In this document: positions 52,067 to 63,844 of the stretch, piece by piece
How the letters are laid out: every line of letters begins with the position of its first letter
Numbering within the stretch: the stretch's first letter is position 1
DNA from: Pardosa pseudoannulata
Lineage: Eukaryota; Arthropoda; Arachnida; Araneae; Lycosidae
Direction of reading: 5' to 3'
Length of the DNA: 64,000 nucleotides
NCBI GenBank assembly: GCA_032207245.1
Contig: CM063505.1
Span: 175,347,700-175,411,699 of the forward strand
Translations under genes and position numbers: made by a program
The notes under the pieces: generated by a model
What the model saw: the letters and a program-made list of their open reading frames with translations, nothing else
Database searches by the model: none
Told to the model about the DNA's origin: nothing

Positions 52067-52690
52067 CAGGCATGAAAGTAGACAATGACAAAAAAAAGCT
52101 GAACTTCCCCGGTTGATGATTACATTTTCTCTTACATAACTCTTTTCACAATATGATTCAGTACTAAATACAGGAATGTTGCGCTCCTTCAAGCATTTTG
52201 GAGCAATTTTCGGAGCATCAAAACAAAATTTGTAGTAGGAGAACGAATTTTCGTAGCAGCCAAAATGCAGATTTGGAGCAGGATAGTGTTTTTGTAGCAG
52301 TTAAACTAACAATTTAAAGGATAAACTGTAGTTTTTGAGGAGTCTGCCTAATAATTTAGAATGATTGGTTGGTAGCATTTGGAGTAGCCAAATATTCAAT
52401 AATTGCTGATATGGTTTGTTGGTTTGGTACATGCAATATATAGTACGTAATTGCTTTAGTACGTTGAGCCAATCGGAATGGAAGTGAATCAATATACGTA
52501 GTCATACCTCCGCCAGCGTACATCTAAGCGAAAACACGTGGTAGAAGATACTGATTTCGACCAGGATTGCAATCCCCTCCCCCATTTTCCAATCACGATT
52601 TCTCGATGGATTTGCATCAAACTCAGAAACAGTCCTAAAAGCTGTCAAAAAAGCGGATTTCCACTTAAAAGTGGAAAACTTTCATGCCTG
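52067..52690. mobile_element. DNA transposon, 624 bp, 13-bp perfect TIR
   Basis: CAGGCATGAAAGT at the left and its exact complement at the right, directly flanked by ATTTAT on both sides (52,061-52,066; 52,691-52,696). Terminal CAG is hAT-like, but the visible duplication is 6 bp. No coding sequence. Confidence 0.8.
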
Positions 52691-53931
52691 ATTTATGCTA
52701 CATTATAAAAGAAGTATAGTGCAACATAATATTAATATATAAAGAAATGAATACTTTTATAGCAACTATTATAACATAAATATTCATATTATTTTTCAAG
52801 CAAAATAAGATACTTATTTTTAATGATTCATCAATCATGTAATAAATAGCTTTACATTTTGACTATATATAATTTTTTAAAAATAGGCAATTCATTTAAA
52901 AAAAGTTAAAGTATATTAGCTGATTTTTTTTAAAAAAAGAAGTAAATCAATTAATGCTAAAACCTTATATATATGAGCATGTGTGTGTGTTTTAATGTAT
53001 ATATAAATATAAAAAGTAGAATAAAAAAATGAATTATTCACACTTCTGCTATGTATTCAGTATAAACTATAGAAAAAAATAACCAGAAAAAGAGAAAAAT
53101 TTTCATAGCAACAATAACACTACTGACATATTACAAGCATCTGCAATAAAAATATTATAGAACAAAAATTTAACAAAATGAAAATCATGTTGTACATATA
53201 AACAGTAGCAAGAATTTTATAATTTGTTTTATTATGCAAATATGAATATTTTATGTTATATAGTTATTTAAATATATAATACAGAATATATAAATCTATG
53301 AAATTTTATAGTGACATTTGGCACACTTTCAATATATCTAAATACAATTTACTGTTACAGAAGGAAGCACAACATTGTTTTTCCAATGTGGACATAGTGC
53401 TTAGTTTTGATTATTCTCTATTCAAATGGACACAATTACATAAGACAATGATAAACAGCCAGCATTAATACACAATGTTAAAAAGTTATGACTTTGTCAA
53501 TATTAAAGTACATACATTTTTTTAAAGAAAAATTTTTACAAAGGCTCTAAGAAAATAATTACACAAAGAAGCATTAAGAGTTGAGGACAAATTAGAATTT
53601 TCAAAGCAACATATTAAGAATTAATAGTACAAACTAAATATCTAATTGCATATTATTCTAAAAATCTAATAAAAAAGTTAAAAATGAAATATTTAAAAAT
53701 AAAATCTAAATAATGATTTCAAAAATTTTCAAACCTTGATAATCGCGTAACATATTTATTGGTCCCACTCATATTAATTTCTCTTTCAAAAGAAATCATA
53801 AACAAAAAGGAAAGGAAATACTTTTAACATGACCTTTAAAAATAACGCATTTGAAATGTAGTTTTCATCAAAACATGAAAATGAAAAATATTCTTTACGT
53901 AATGAAAATGAAACTAGAAAATGGACTAGAG
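52691..53931. other. no gene recognised
   Basis: AT-rich; nothing recognised. Confidence 0.4.
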
Positions 53932-54097
53932 CAGAGGTTGGCAGACTATGGCATTTTGCATAACTGTTTTGCCCTTCTAATGTTTGCTTCCATTTATTGT
54001 ATTAGTAGCAATGAATGCATATCAATGGCTGTCTGCTACTTTCATAATTTTGTTTCATCGACAATTCTTTTCTTTTTCAAGAGTCTGCCAACCACTG
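53932..54097. mobile_element. hAT MITE, 166 bp
   Basis: Ends CAGAGGTTGGCAGACT and AGTCTGCCAACCACTG. Flanked by GACTAGAG (53,924-53,931) and GGCTAGCG (54,098-54,105). Confidence 0.85.
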
Positions 54098-54105
54098 GGC
54101 TAGCG

Positions 54106-54609
54106 CAATGCTCTGCAACAGCTGTGCTGCAGCAAACTAGTGTGCCTTGAGATTGTTTTGGATGAGTCATAGCACACCCTAAATAGTCTCAAGGCACATT
54201 GTGACAGTCTCGAGGTCCTAAGGCAGTCTCACATTTTTTCATAAAATAATGCAAATATAATTTGTCAAAACTATAATATGCATTGTGAAGATACAGCAGC
54301 ATAAAAGCAGAAACAATTATAGATTATTAGGAATTAACTGAAATATTGATTAAATATGCATAAATTAATACTTAATATATTTTAAACTGCATTTAATAGA
54401 GGAATGTTATTTACTTGTAATTTAAATTTAACATTTTTTACTAGTGTTTGTGTCTGTCACAAAATTATATATAAAACTTAAAAAAAGATTAAATATATAT
54501 ATATAGTTTTTTATCATATGCATTTATCAAATATCATATAAATGTAATTTCTATATTTGTCCTTTTTCACTGGTGATTTAAGAGAAAGATAAAAGGTTGC
54601 AAAGCACTG
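54106..54609. mobile_element. hAT element, 504 bp, adjacent to the previous one
   Basis: Ends CAATGCTCTGCAAC and GTTGCAAAGCACTG. Flanked by GGCTAGCG (54,098-54,105, shared with the previous element) and GACTAGAG (54,610-54,617). Interior has repeated CTCAAGGCAC / AGTCTC words. Confidence 0.85.
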
Positions 54610-56333
54610 GACTAGAGCAAAATATCAAACAATGTCTCACAACAAAAAAACTATTCATCACATTAATTGCATTGATTACAGCTCTTTATAAAATCATTCT
54701 CTTTACTCTCCACTTGGAAATCAATCGCAAATAAATCAAAATAGCATTTTACATTTAAACATACTACCTTTTCCCCTTACCTTTCAGAAGTTAGCATTAA
54801 AATTATCATGCAATAAACATGCCAGGGGAAAGTAATTATTACTACAGTTATTTTTTTACAAAGACAATAATTCTGGTGCATTCATACACAACAGTGAAAA
54901 CATCAACTCCATCAGATACATCTCACAACTACATATTTCCCCCTGCCCTGAATTAAATATTAAAAGAATTAGCAACATCCTGACATCTAAGATTTCATTT
55001 GCAAAACTGAATATTTCTCACTGACACATATTTTGTGAAAAAACCAATAAAAGCATATTTGACATTATTAATTGCCTTAAAACTACAGTATGGACTGCAT
55101 TTGGTAAAACCCTGAGTTTATTAAGTTCAAAATATAATTTTTTGTAGACAAAAATCTTATCAAGTTGATTTGAAAGGTTTAAGCTCCTTTCTATAAATTT
55201 TAAACATATTCTGATATGCTAACTTTGAACTTTGTAGGTAACGGCAGAATGGCAAGAGAATATTCTATAGCCTAGAATTCCTTTTCCATAAGATATAGAA
55301 TATATGATTTGATATACCTAACAAACTGTAGAATAAAGCAATTTTATTTATTAAATTTACATTTAAACTTCACTTTAACTAGGAACTTTTCTCGATAGAA
55401 CTACAAAGATTAAAAAAAAAAATCAATTCAGCATTGGGCAAGACAATTGGATAAGAATATATATGTATTGTAATATAAAGGCAGGTTTCAATAGAATTAT
55501 TCAATAATCAATGCATGTCCAGCGATGATACCAATCAAATAACAAAGGGAATTACAAATAGTATAGACAAAAGGTATATTTTCCTTTTTCAAAGATAGCA
55601 GAAACTCCTTCTTTAACATAAGAGAAAATAGATTTCTTTAGTAACTAGTTTTCTTTACATTATTATAATTGAAAAATATTTTTACACCCATATATAGATA
55701 TATTTTAAAATTCAAATATTTTTACATAATATATTAGTAAGACAGTAAAGAACTACAAAATTTCAATAATACAAATGTAATACAAGAAATATAAATTATA
55801 CATTGAAGAATTTCTGGTAGAAAGTATTTAATAAGTTTTTTAACACTGAACTTGAAAATCTTCTGTAATAATAAATATTATATAGGTTTTAATTCATTTT
55901 TATATTTTTAGTAGATTAAAATTACTCCGACAGTTGAAAAAAAATTACCCATGGAATGAAGCTGATGTTAAAAGCTGTTTTAATGTTATCACTTTAATTT
56001 ATTTAAATTATAGATTTAATAAAATTTTTATAAGTGCATTTCTTTGGAAAAGTTTTAACTATATATAAAAAGATATTTATAAGTTATTCAGTCTTTTGTT
56101 TGTTAATTTTAATACTTTCATTAATTATTTATTTACATAGAGTCTGGAGATATGACACAAAATTTACAGCACTCTGTAACAGAAAATTAAATAAAAAATA
56201 TGGACAAGTTATTTTAATAAACATATACTTACAATCACCTGATATAGTTTAAATGTTTTCCACACAGGTGACTTCAAGAAGAACAAAGTAGTTTAAAATA
56301 ATATGGCAGAATTTTATACTTAACAATTTCAAA
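54610..56333. other. no gene recognised
   Basis: AT-rich, no coding signal. May belong to the long downstream flank or 3' UTR of the scaffold gene. Confidence 0.35.
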
Positions 56334-56942
56334 CAGTGGTGTATTCACGGAAGGGCAAAGGAGGCAAATGTCTCCTCCAAAGGCAAATATAGAATAGTTT
56401 GCTTTTCTATCAAATAATTTAAAAAAAAAAAAAATTCCAATTTTGACTGCAATGGAACTGTCCTCCTTTATTTTAACTAAACTCCTCAATGCTACAGCCC
56501 AACTTGAAGGCCATGACCTACAGTGCCAATCTCTGTTTGAGACCAAGAACCCTGGAATGCAGAGCATGTGTCCCTGTTAGATGGTCAACCTTACGTGGAA
56601 CCCCCAGTGTTTAATTCCCAAGCATGTTTGGGAACTTCATTTAGACCTCTTTATTTTACCTTCTCATATTAGGAAGTGTTTTGTATTAAAAGTGATGATA
56701 ATTTCTAATTTTTATTCTTAGTTATTAGTTTTCTAGAATGGTTAATAATTGTGTTACTTATAGTGATCATTTATAGTTGGAGTCATGTACCTTGCTATTA
56801 CAGATTTAACTGAATGATTTATGTTGTAAAGATTAAAAAAGCATATATTTCATAACACAATATTAATGAAGTGTTTATCTAAAAACAAAATAGCTCTTTC
56901 CTCGAATTGCTCTCTCAAGAGCGTTTTCTGGATACACCACTG
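56334..56942. mobile_element. hAT element, 609 bp
   Basis: Perfect 8-bp target duplication ATTTCAAA (56,326-56,333; 56,943-56,950). Ends CAGTGGTGTATTCA and TGGATACACCACTG. No transposase. Confidence 0.95.
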
Positions 56943-58293
56943 ATTTCAAAGAAAGTTTTGTTAAATATAACATATAAAACTGTGAAAGTTTTTTCACTCA
57001 AAAACTGGAATGATATATTTTTGCAACCGGGAGGGGTAACAAATCATTTTCTAAAATATACAATATATTCACATCTCAATTGGTGAAGACAAAAAACTAA
57101 ACAATTTAACCAGGAAAAAATTATATACATGGAAAAAAATTGATGAAAACATTTTAAAACAAATAAGTCAACATTTTTGTTACCTTTTTACATCTTTAGA
57201 AAATATACATAAAAAATGAAAATTACCAGAAAATTACAATGTAACGAAAAATTTCAATACAAACCTATTTTGAAAACATTTTAAAAATAATTTGGAAAAT
57301 TAACTAGTTAAAAACAATACAGCAGTCTTTTACTTGATGTTTAAATAAACAGAAAAAATAATTTTACTCAAAAACAGATTTGCAATATCTTAATATATAC
57401 TGCTGAAATCAAAACTAAACTGGTTTTCTCTCACAAATGACTAGAAATATATATATATGTATATATATAATAAACCACACCATAAAGAACTATCATTTTC
57501 AAAGAATGGGGTTAAAATTTACCTTAACAGCACATTTTAAATGTGCCAGTCAATTTAAAGATGTGTTGTGCGTTAAGTGAAATTATGTAAAACAATTTTT
57601 CTTATAAATTAATCTTAAATTTAATCTGCAGATTCAAGAGCAGGAAAATTGAAAAAAAATTTAAACTATTAGTTCTATATAGTAAAGAAAGAAACTAAAT
57701 TAGGTGATTTACTTGCTTACAACAAAATCAGTATACTTAGAATTTGTCCTGCAGAAGAAAATGGAACTATGTTTAATTCTATCTTAAAATAAACTAATGC
57801 AAAATGAATAACAGAGAATAATTAATATTGATATTTTAATGAGTTTGCTATAAATAACTAAAATGAAATAAAACAAAATTATCAAAACTTAACTATTTGA
57901 AAGAAATAAAACAAACTATATGTGGAACTTTTAAAATGAGTAATTTATTTAATTTTAACATTAAAATATATATTAAATCTTAATTAACAAACAATAAGAA
58001 TATTTATATACTGCTTGAAATTAAAATGTCTAAAATTAGCTAAGACATTAATCATTTTCAAAGAAATTCTGTGAAATTTTAAATCTAACACTTTAGATTT
58101 AAACAAACATAACATTTTTAAGGATGCTCTTGATTTACCCATAGTAAATATATTTTAAAAACTATTCATAATGATCTTAAATTTTTAACAGCTTTATGAG
58201 GATTACTGTTATTAATAACATGTAAAACAACAAAAGATGAAGGAATGTGAAAAAGAAATATCTTTTTAAAATATGATATGAAAATAGAAAAAT
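56943..58293. other. downstream flank, probable 3' UTR of the scaffold gene
   Basis: AT-rich sequence immediately 3' (on the - strand) of the scaffold stop codon. TTTATT (AATAAA on the - strand) is too frequent to choose a polyadenylation site. Confidence 0.35.
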
Positions 58294-59546
58294 TTACAGA
58301 AATGTTGCACTGGATTCATTCATGTGGTTGTGACCTTTATGTGAATCATTATGATGAGAACTGACCTCAGAATTTCCAGATACAAATAATATGGTGCTTT
58401 TAGAATTGTGAGATACTGTAGAACAACTTGACACACTTCCATCATCATACTGAACACTAGATATACTGTTTCCATGCACTATTTCATAGCATGGATCAGT
58501 ATCACTATCTGATCTTTGAACAGTTTCATATCCTGGATCAGCTATATCTACTACTTTATTTTTAACACGTTCATACCCAGGATCTGTCGCATCACTATCA
58601 GTCCGAGGCACTTTCTTTATTTTTTCATATCCTGGATCTGCTGCATCACTTCCTGCTCTAGCTAGATTTTTCACTCTCTCATAACCAGGTTCTCTAATTT
58701 CATCCAGTTTCACTACAGTGTAATCAGAATTTGAATCACTGTCATCGAAACTTCCAACCACTCTTACTGGTTCATAATCAGGGTCATTTTCTCTGTTAGA
58801 CTGTGCAACACACTCATAACCTGGATCTGTAGAATCCTCATCTTCATCCTTCACACTTTCATAACCGGGATAACCCATTTCAGTCTGTACTGCATCGGGT
58901 CTATGAGAACTACCATAAATTATTTTAGATTGTTGCCCATTGGTCAAACTTTCATCCTTTATTTTTTCATAACATGAATCACCAGAATTATTTTCTTCAT
59001 TATAAATTCTTTCATAATCAGGTTCTTCACTTGCATTTGACACAATTAAGGAACTTCTTGTGCTACTGCTAAATACACGATTATCAGAGATAACCTCGGG
59101 AAGATTGGGATCGGCTGAGTGCCTACGGACATGATGGGAACCTCCAGGTAACAATACACTTAGAGTAGCTGCCTGTAATCGGCCTGTGATTGGAGGAGGA
59201 GCAGGGGGTGTTGTAGAAGCCCATGGTGATGGAGGAGGGGTGATACATTCAATATTTTCTCCATGTACTCCTTGGTAGGCAGAATAATCATCAGAAGCAG
59301 TACTTATTGTCAAATCAACCCTTTTTTTTCGTACTTTTGCATACAAGTCTTCCACTTTTTTTCTTTTTTCTGTCGAGGCAGTTACTAAACTAACTCCTTC
59401 GGCTAAATGTATGGTTTTTCTTTGCTTATTATTCTTTTCTACTGTTGAGTACAAGGAGGTAGATGGATTGCTTAATGTTGAGGGGGAAGTAGGCTCTCCA
59501 GTACTGGAAACATTGCTCACAAAGGAACAGGTTGAAACGGTGGATG
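58294..59546 (-). CDS. multi-tyrosine signalling scaffold, terminal exon
   Basis: Exon starts after the acceptor TATTATTAG (- strand); its first two bases CA complete a GCA codon with the G of the exon at 62,826. It encodes about 416 residues, ending TAA at 58,294-58,296. Order: a Ser/Thr-rich start; a basic KKRVDLT-type stretch; a proline-rich TPPPSPWASTTPPAPPP block (about 59,185-59,255, SH3-ligand type); then a repeated tyrosine region (59,035-58,470) with PDYERI, CYEKI, GYESV, GYECV, DYEPV, DYTVV, GYERV, GYEKI, GYERV, GYETV and CYEIV, most preceded by acidic residues or DPG. The C-terminus SSATFL fits a class I PDZ ligand (T-x-L). Such Y-x-x-I/V sites are typical docking sites for SH2 domains once phosphorylated by Src-type kinases. 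Closest known analogue by design is PAG1/Cbp (tyrosine motifs, proline-rich part, PDZ ligand), but orthology is unproven. Confidence 0.8.
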
Positions 59547-60239
59547 CTAATAATATAAAAATATACAAATAATGGAAATTTAAGTTTCACAAGTTTCAAT
59601 AATTCATACAAATTTACAAAGAATAAAAAACATGAAAGGTTAAAACTTTAGACTATCTATTTATTTATTTTGAATGAATATAGGACATAAGAGGATAGGC
59701 ATATCTTGAATTTAATATTAATTCAAGATATTAAGTATTATTTCTAATCTACCCTAATCTTCTTGACTTTACCTATAAGCAGACAAAGTTGTGCTATTGG
59801 TGATAAATACTTTTCTTATTTAAAGTAAAATAGTTTACAAGTAAACTTATTTAAAGTATTAAAATGGATTAAAGTCAAACATATTTTTATGGTACAGTCA
59901 CATTTGGCCTCAGGTGGTTCTTTTTGGTTAAATTTTAACAAAGTTTAAGATAAAGTCTTTTTCAAGGTAAAACTTACTCTTAAAAATTTAAGTCAGAATT
60001 CAAGCTTCACACAAAACTTTATATGTGATGATTATGAATTCAATAATATGTTTATTACAACATAACAGAGGCTTTGCCTGTGTATGTGATAATTCAGACA
60101 ATTAAACTCAATTTAACTGCCCCTTCAATTGCCTTTCTTTCATCTGAATTCAGTTTAAAAACACACATAACAGATATAACACACATACATTCACAGGCAT
60201 GTAAGTGTTTACAGATATGTTACTGTAAAAGGCCGAAGT
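59547..60239. other. intronic, nothing recognised
   Basis: Part of the 3.3-kb intron between the two scaffold exons. AT-rich. Confidence 0.45.
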
Positions 60240-61071
60240 CTGGTAAATCCTAGATTTTACCAGCACCTTCCAGTAGAAGCCTGAAACAAGGAATTATTTA
60301 TGATAGGAATTTTCATAAATATATTGTATACAATAAGGCCTCAAAAAGGTTAAAATGCACTTTAATTTTTTAATTGATAATATAAATTGTAAAAGTGATC
60401 AAAATAAGGTATGATTCAAGATTATGTCTTTGGAACTGTCTTCCCAATAGTTTTTAAAAGAGCTACAAGAAATAAAAATTAAAAATTAAATATTTATGCC
60501 AATTTAAAAAATAAGATCACGAGCGAGAAAACTGAATTCTCTCAATAACTAATGAAAAGATTTCAAAAATTGTTAAAAAATTTAAAATGATATCTTAGAA
60601 AAAGAGAAAAATGTAATATGTTTTCCTTTAAAACTTATTATTACATTTTACAACAAAGTTGACTATTATGGCATTTTGAATTACAGCGTAGATAAGCTGA
60701 TTTGCACAAATACAAAATACATCTTCATAGTACACTTTGAGCAGTTGCACTTTTTGAGTCCTTGTCTCCCAACTAAAAAGATTTTTTTTCCTATTTCCTG
60801 TATACTTATTTCTAATATACTATTTTTTTCAATATCTAAAGAATTTTCTTTACAAAAAGTAAATTGGTTTTTTGTGTACAAAGTTTATAATTTACTAAAT
60901 ATAGTACCAAGAACATTAAAAATCATCATCTTTAACATCTATAATAACAGATATTACTGATTTTGATAACACCTTTTATTTAAAAAAAAAAGAGAATTAT
61001 ATTTCTTTAATAAATGAAATGAAATGAAATAAATAAAATGTAAAGAAAAACAAACAGTTCATTACAGAATT
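60240..61071. repeat. long inverted duplication, left arm
   Basis: Reverse complement of 61,258-62,205 over most of its length. Shared words include TTAATTTTTTAATTGATAATA, ATTATGGCATTTTGAATTACA, CTGATTTGCACAAATAC, ATTACTGATTTTGATAACA and AAACAAACAGTTCATTACAG. Diverged by substitutions and small indels. Confidence 0.85.
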
Positions 61072-61079
61072 GTTGATTC

Positions 61080-61400
61080 AAGAACATATAATCATACGAG
61101 TTCTTGCACCATGGCCAACAGCAATATGAGTGTCATGTATGATGTTGAAGACTTCATTAACATAATACAGGACATGTAACATAATGCAGGATTTCTACAG
61201 GTAGTTGTGTTATGAATTTATCCTCTCCTCCAATATTTAGATTATCATAAAATTTCAAACTTCTGTAATGAACTGTTTGTTTTTCCTTCATACAATTTGC
61301 TTCTTTCACTTCATTTATTAAAGAACCATATTTCTCATTAGTTAAATGGAAGCTGTTATCAAAATCAGTAATAGCTGTTATAGATATTAAAGATAACAAG
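61080..61400 (-). pseudogene. KRBA2-like integrase remnant
   Basis: The - strand reads ITDFDNSFHL, EKYGSLINEVKEANCMKEK and VHYRSLKFYDNL, then NEVFNIIHDTHIAVGHGARTRM. This is the same integrase-type N-terminal and zinc-binding region as at 406-1,065 (there HTEEFFDLLHNTH and GGRTRM). The core domain is missing. The upstream half lies within the right arm of the inverted duplication; the HDTH/GARTRM half occupies its unique centre. Non-functional fragment. Confidence 0.75.
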
Positions 61401-62205
61401 TTTTACATTCTTGATACTAAGTTTGATAAATTAAAATAGCAGTACAAAACCAGTTTACCTTTTGCAAAGAAAATTTTTTAAACTTCAAAGAAGGTGGTAC
61501 ATAAGAAGTAAGTGTACATGTAAGAAAAAAACTTTCTTTAGATGGAGGACAAGGACTTAAATAATACTACAAAGAAGTATTTGTGCAAATCAGCTGATCA
61601 ATGTTGTAATTCAAAATGCCATAACAGTCAACTTTACTGTAAAAGGTAGTTAGAATTATTAAAGAAAAATATACTACATTTTCTTACTTTTTTTCTTGCA
61701 TAATTTTTATTTTTCTTTTCAGCTAAAAATTTTATTTTTATTTTTTAACTATTGAAACCAAATTATTGAAATCTCTTCATTAGTTATCAAGAGAATTACA
61801 CATTAGTTCAGTTTTTTCACATGAAATCTTATTTGGGAAATGGCATAAACATTGCATTTTTAAATTTTTATTTCTTGTAACTCTTTGAAAAATAATTGTG
61901 AAGATAGTTCTATCCACATAATATTAAATCCTACCTTATTTTAATCACTTTAACAATTTATATTACCAATTAAAAAATTAAAGTGTGCTGCAATCTTTTT
62001 TGGGACACACTGTATACCTGCAAAAGTAAAATCCTATCATGAGGAATCTCTCATTTCAGGCTTTTACCGGAAGACAATGGTAACTCCTTGGTTTAACTGA
62101 AAAAGCTTGGTAATGATTAAGAAACAGAACCATATTAAAGCATATTTTGGATTTTTACTAAGTCTCTATGGTAAAAGCTAGGTTTTACCAGTAAGGTGGT
62201 AAGCA
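61258..62205. repeat. long inverted duplication, right arm
   Basis: Partner of 60,240-61,071 with about 185 bp of unique sequence between. The arm carries extra sequence around 62,080-62,160. Both outer ends include a small GGTAAA-n-TTTACC palindrome (about 60,240-60,262 and 62,171-62,190). Located in the scaffold-gene intron. Confidence 0.8.
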
Positions 62206-62825
62206 ACTGTCTACAGAGGCAAAATTGCTTGAATTAGAGCTCAAAATAAGTAAAATAAAAAACCCACAAAAATATATTTTGATTACGTGAATCTTGAAAA
62301 TAAATGAGTAATAGCATTTTCTATGAATCTTTTTAAGTGTAGCATTTTTGAGATTTGCCTATAGCAGCTAAACTGCTAGAGTAGGCCTGATTCCCTCTGA
62401 GGCATATTTTGGATCCTTTTGCTTTTATCAGTATAGGTGTCCATGTCTAGCTACATTGGTTTAGTTGTTTTATGTTTTATCTTATATTTTAAACAATTTT
62501 TTGAGTAGTTCCAAATTTTGTATACTTAAACCTTAAGAACATTGATACCATTTTATGATTTATAGTAATTTCCCTTTTTTTATAGAGACAGATACAGTTT
62601 TTGTAGACTATATTTCAAAATATTTAAAAGGTTTTTTTTTTTAAATTATATATAAAACATGTTTTACTTATTCTTCTAAAATGGCCTTATACTAACAAAT
62701 AAGCAAAAAAATGTAACTAAAAACCATTGCTACACATTCCTTGAATATACTATTATATCATAAAAAACATTATTTTGATATAATGATAATACAGAATGAT
62801 TGAAGAAATTAAAATCTTTACACAC
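62206..62825. other. intronic, nothing recognised
   Basis: AT-rich intron sequence next to the 62,826 donor. Confidence 0.45.
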
Positions 62826-63015
62826 CTTGTCTACTGTGAGCATGAGCAACTGACTTAAGGCTTTCCACTGTTGGGGGAACAGGTGGAAGTTCACGAGGTT
62901 CAATATGTGCGTAAGTTATGGACGAAGAACCAGAGTCATGGCCAGAGCCTATCTCTGCATACATCTGTTCCTCTTCAGGGACCATTGCATAGTGATCTTC
63001 ACCTTCTTCAGAATT
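62826..63015 (-). CDS. multi-tyrosine signalling scaffold, internal exon
   Basis: A 190-bp exon between an acceptor (AATTATAG, - strand, ending 63,016) and a donor CAAG|GTGTGTAAAG (62,825). Phase 0 start; it encodes 63 residues plus the first base of an alanine codon completed by the exon at 59,546. Three tyrosine motifs are visible: HYAMV, MYAEI and TYAHI, each an acidic-flanked Y-x-x-I/V site of SH2-docking or ITIM type. A PPVPPTVESL proline stretch follows. No signal peptide or membrane segment lies in the two exons seen; if the protein is a membrane adaptor, that part must be encoded upstream, outside the window. The matched phase and the shared motif style are the reasons for joining the two exons. 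Confidence 0.8.
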
Positions 63016-63149
63016 CTATAATTGTAATTTTAAAAAAATAAATCTATTATATACAGACAACTAACAAAATTTGCCATTAATAGATAAATAAGATATATCT
63101 ATTGGAAATTGATAGCAAAATTTCTATATAGGTAATATATAGTATAAAT

Positions 63150-63217
63150 CAGGGTTTCGCACCAAAACTCGAAAAAAAATGTTCTTTTGGTCAAAATGAA
63201 AACCAGAATTGAAGCAA

Positions 63218-63264
<47 letters not shown>

Positions 63265-63803
63265 TTTATTTTAATTTGATATATCTTCAGTCATTTTGTT
63301 AATGTAATCAACCTATCAATATCTCCTAATTTAACATCTACCATATAATTATTGTTATTATACATATACTGCTTGCTGATTCAATGTTTTGATATTCACT
63401 AGTACTTTTCTGTTTCAGCTTCATATGAAACTACTTGTAGAAGGTAGATTTAATTCAGTTGAATGTTCAGTTGTCAAATGCAATATTGATAAAGGATAGC
63501 AATGTCAATGCTCGCTGTTCTCTGCTCACTGCTTCTATCATACATGCTGGCTAATTGTATCAATTCACATCAATTAATGTACCAATTAAAAAAAGAATTA
63601 AATCTTTTAAATTTTGATAGAATTACATTTTTTGTTTATGAATTATATTTTTAGTAGAAATAAGAAAATACAGAAAACAAAATTATTCATTTGGAACTGA
63701 ACCCCAAATCATTATTTTTCACAGAATAAAAGCTGGAACTGAACCGATATATATATTTTTTTAGTTGAACTGAAACTAAAAAAAATTGTGGTTTGAGAAC
63801 CTG
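63150..63803. mobile_element. hAT element, 654 bp
   Basis: Perfect 8-bp target duplication GTATAAAT (63,142-63,149; 63,804-63,811). Ends CAGGGTTTCGCACC and GGTTTGAGAACCTG. Contains a TA microsatellite. No transposase. Located upstream of the scaffold exon, in its next intron. Confidence 0.9.
63226..63262. repeat. (TA)n microsatellite inside a hAT element
   Basis: About 37 bp of TA following an A-run. Confidence 0.95.
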
Positions 63804-63844
63804 GTATAAATTATTAAAAGAGATAAATTCTCTTATTTTTATTG

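Noticed and set aside
59429..59568. Extending the scaffold exon upstream to an in-frame TTG (hydrophobic MYIFILL start)
   Set aside because: The added residues are intron sequence before a TATTATTAG acceptor, and the phase fits the exon at 62,826 instead.
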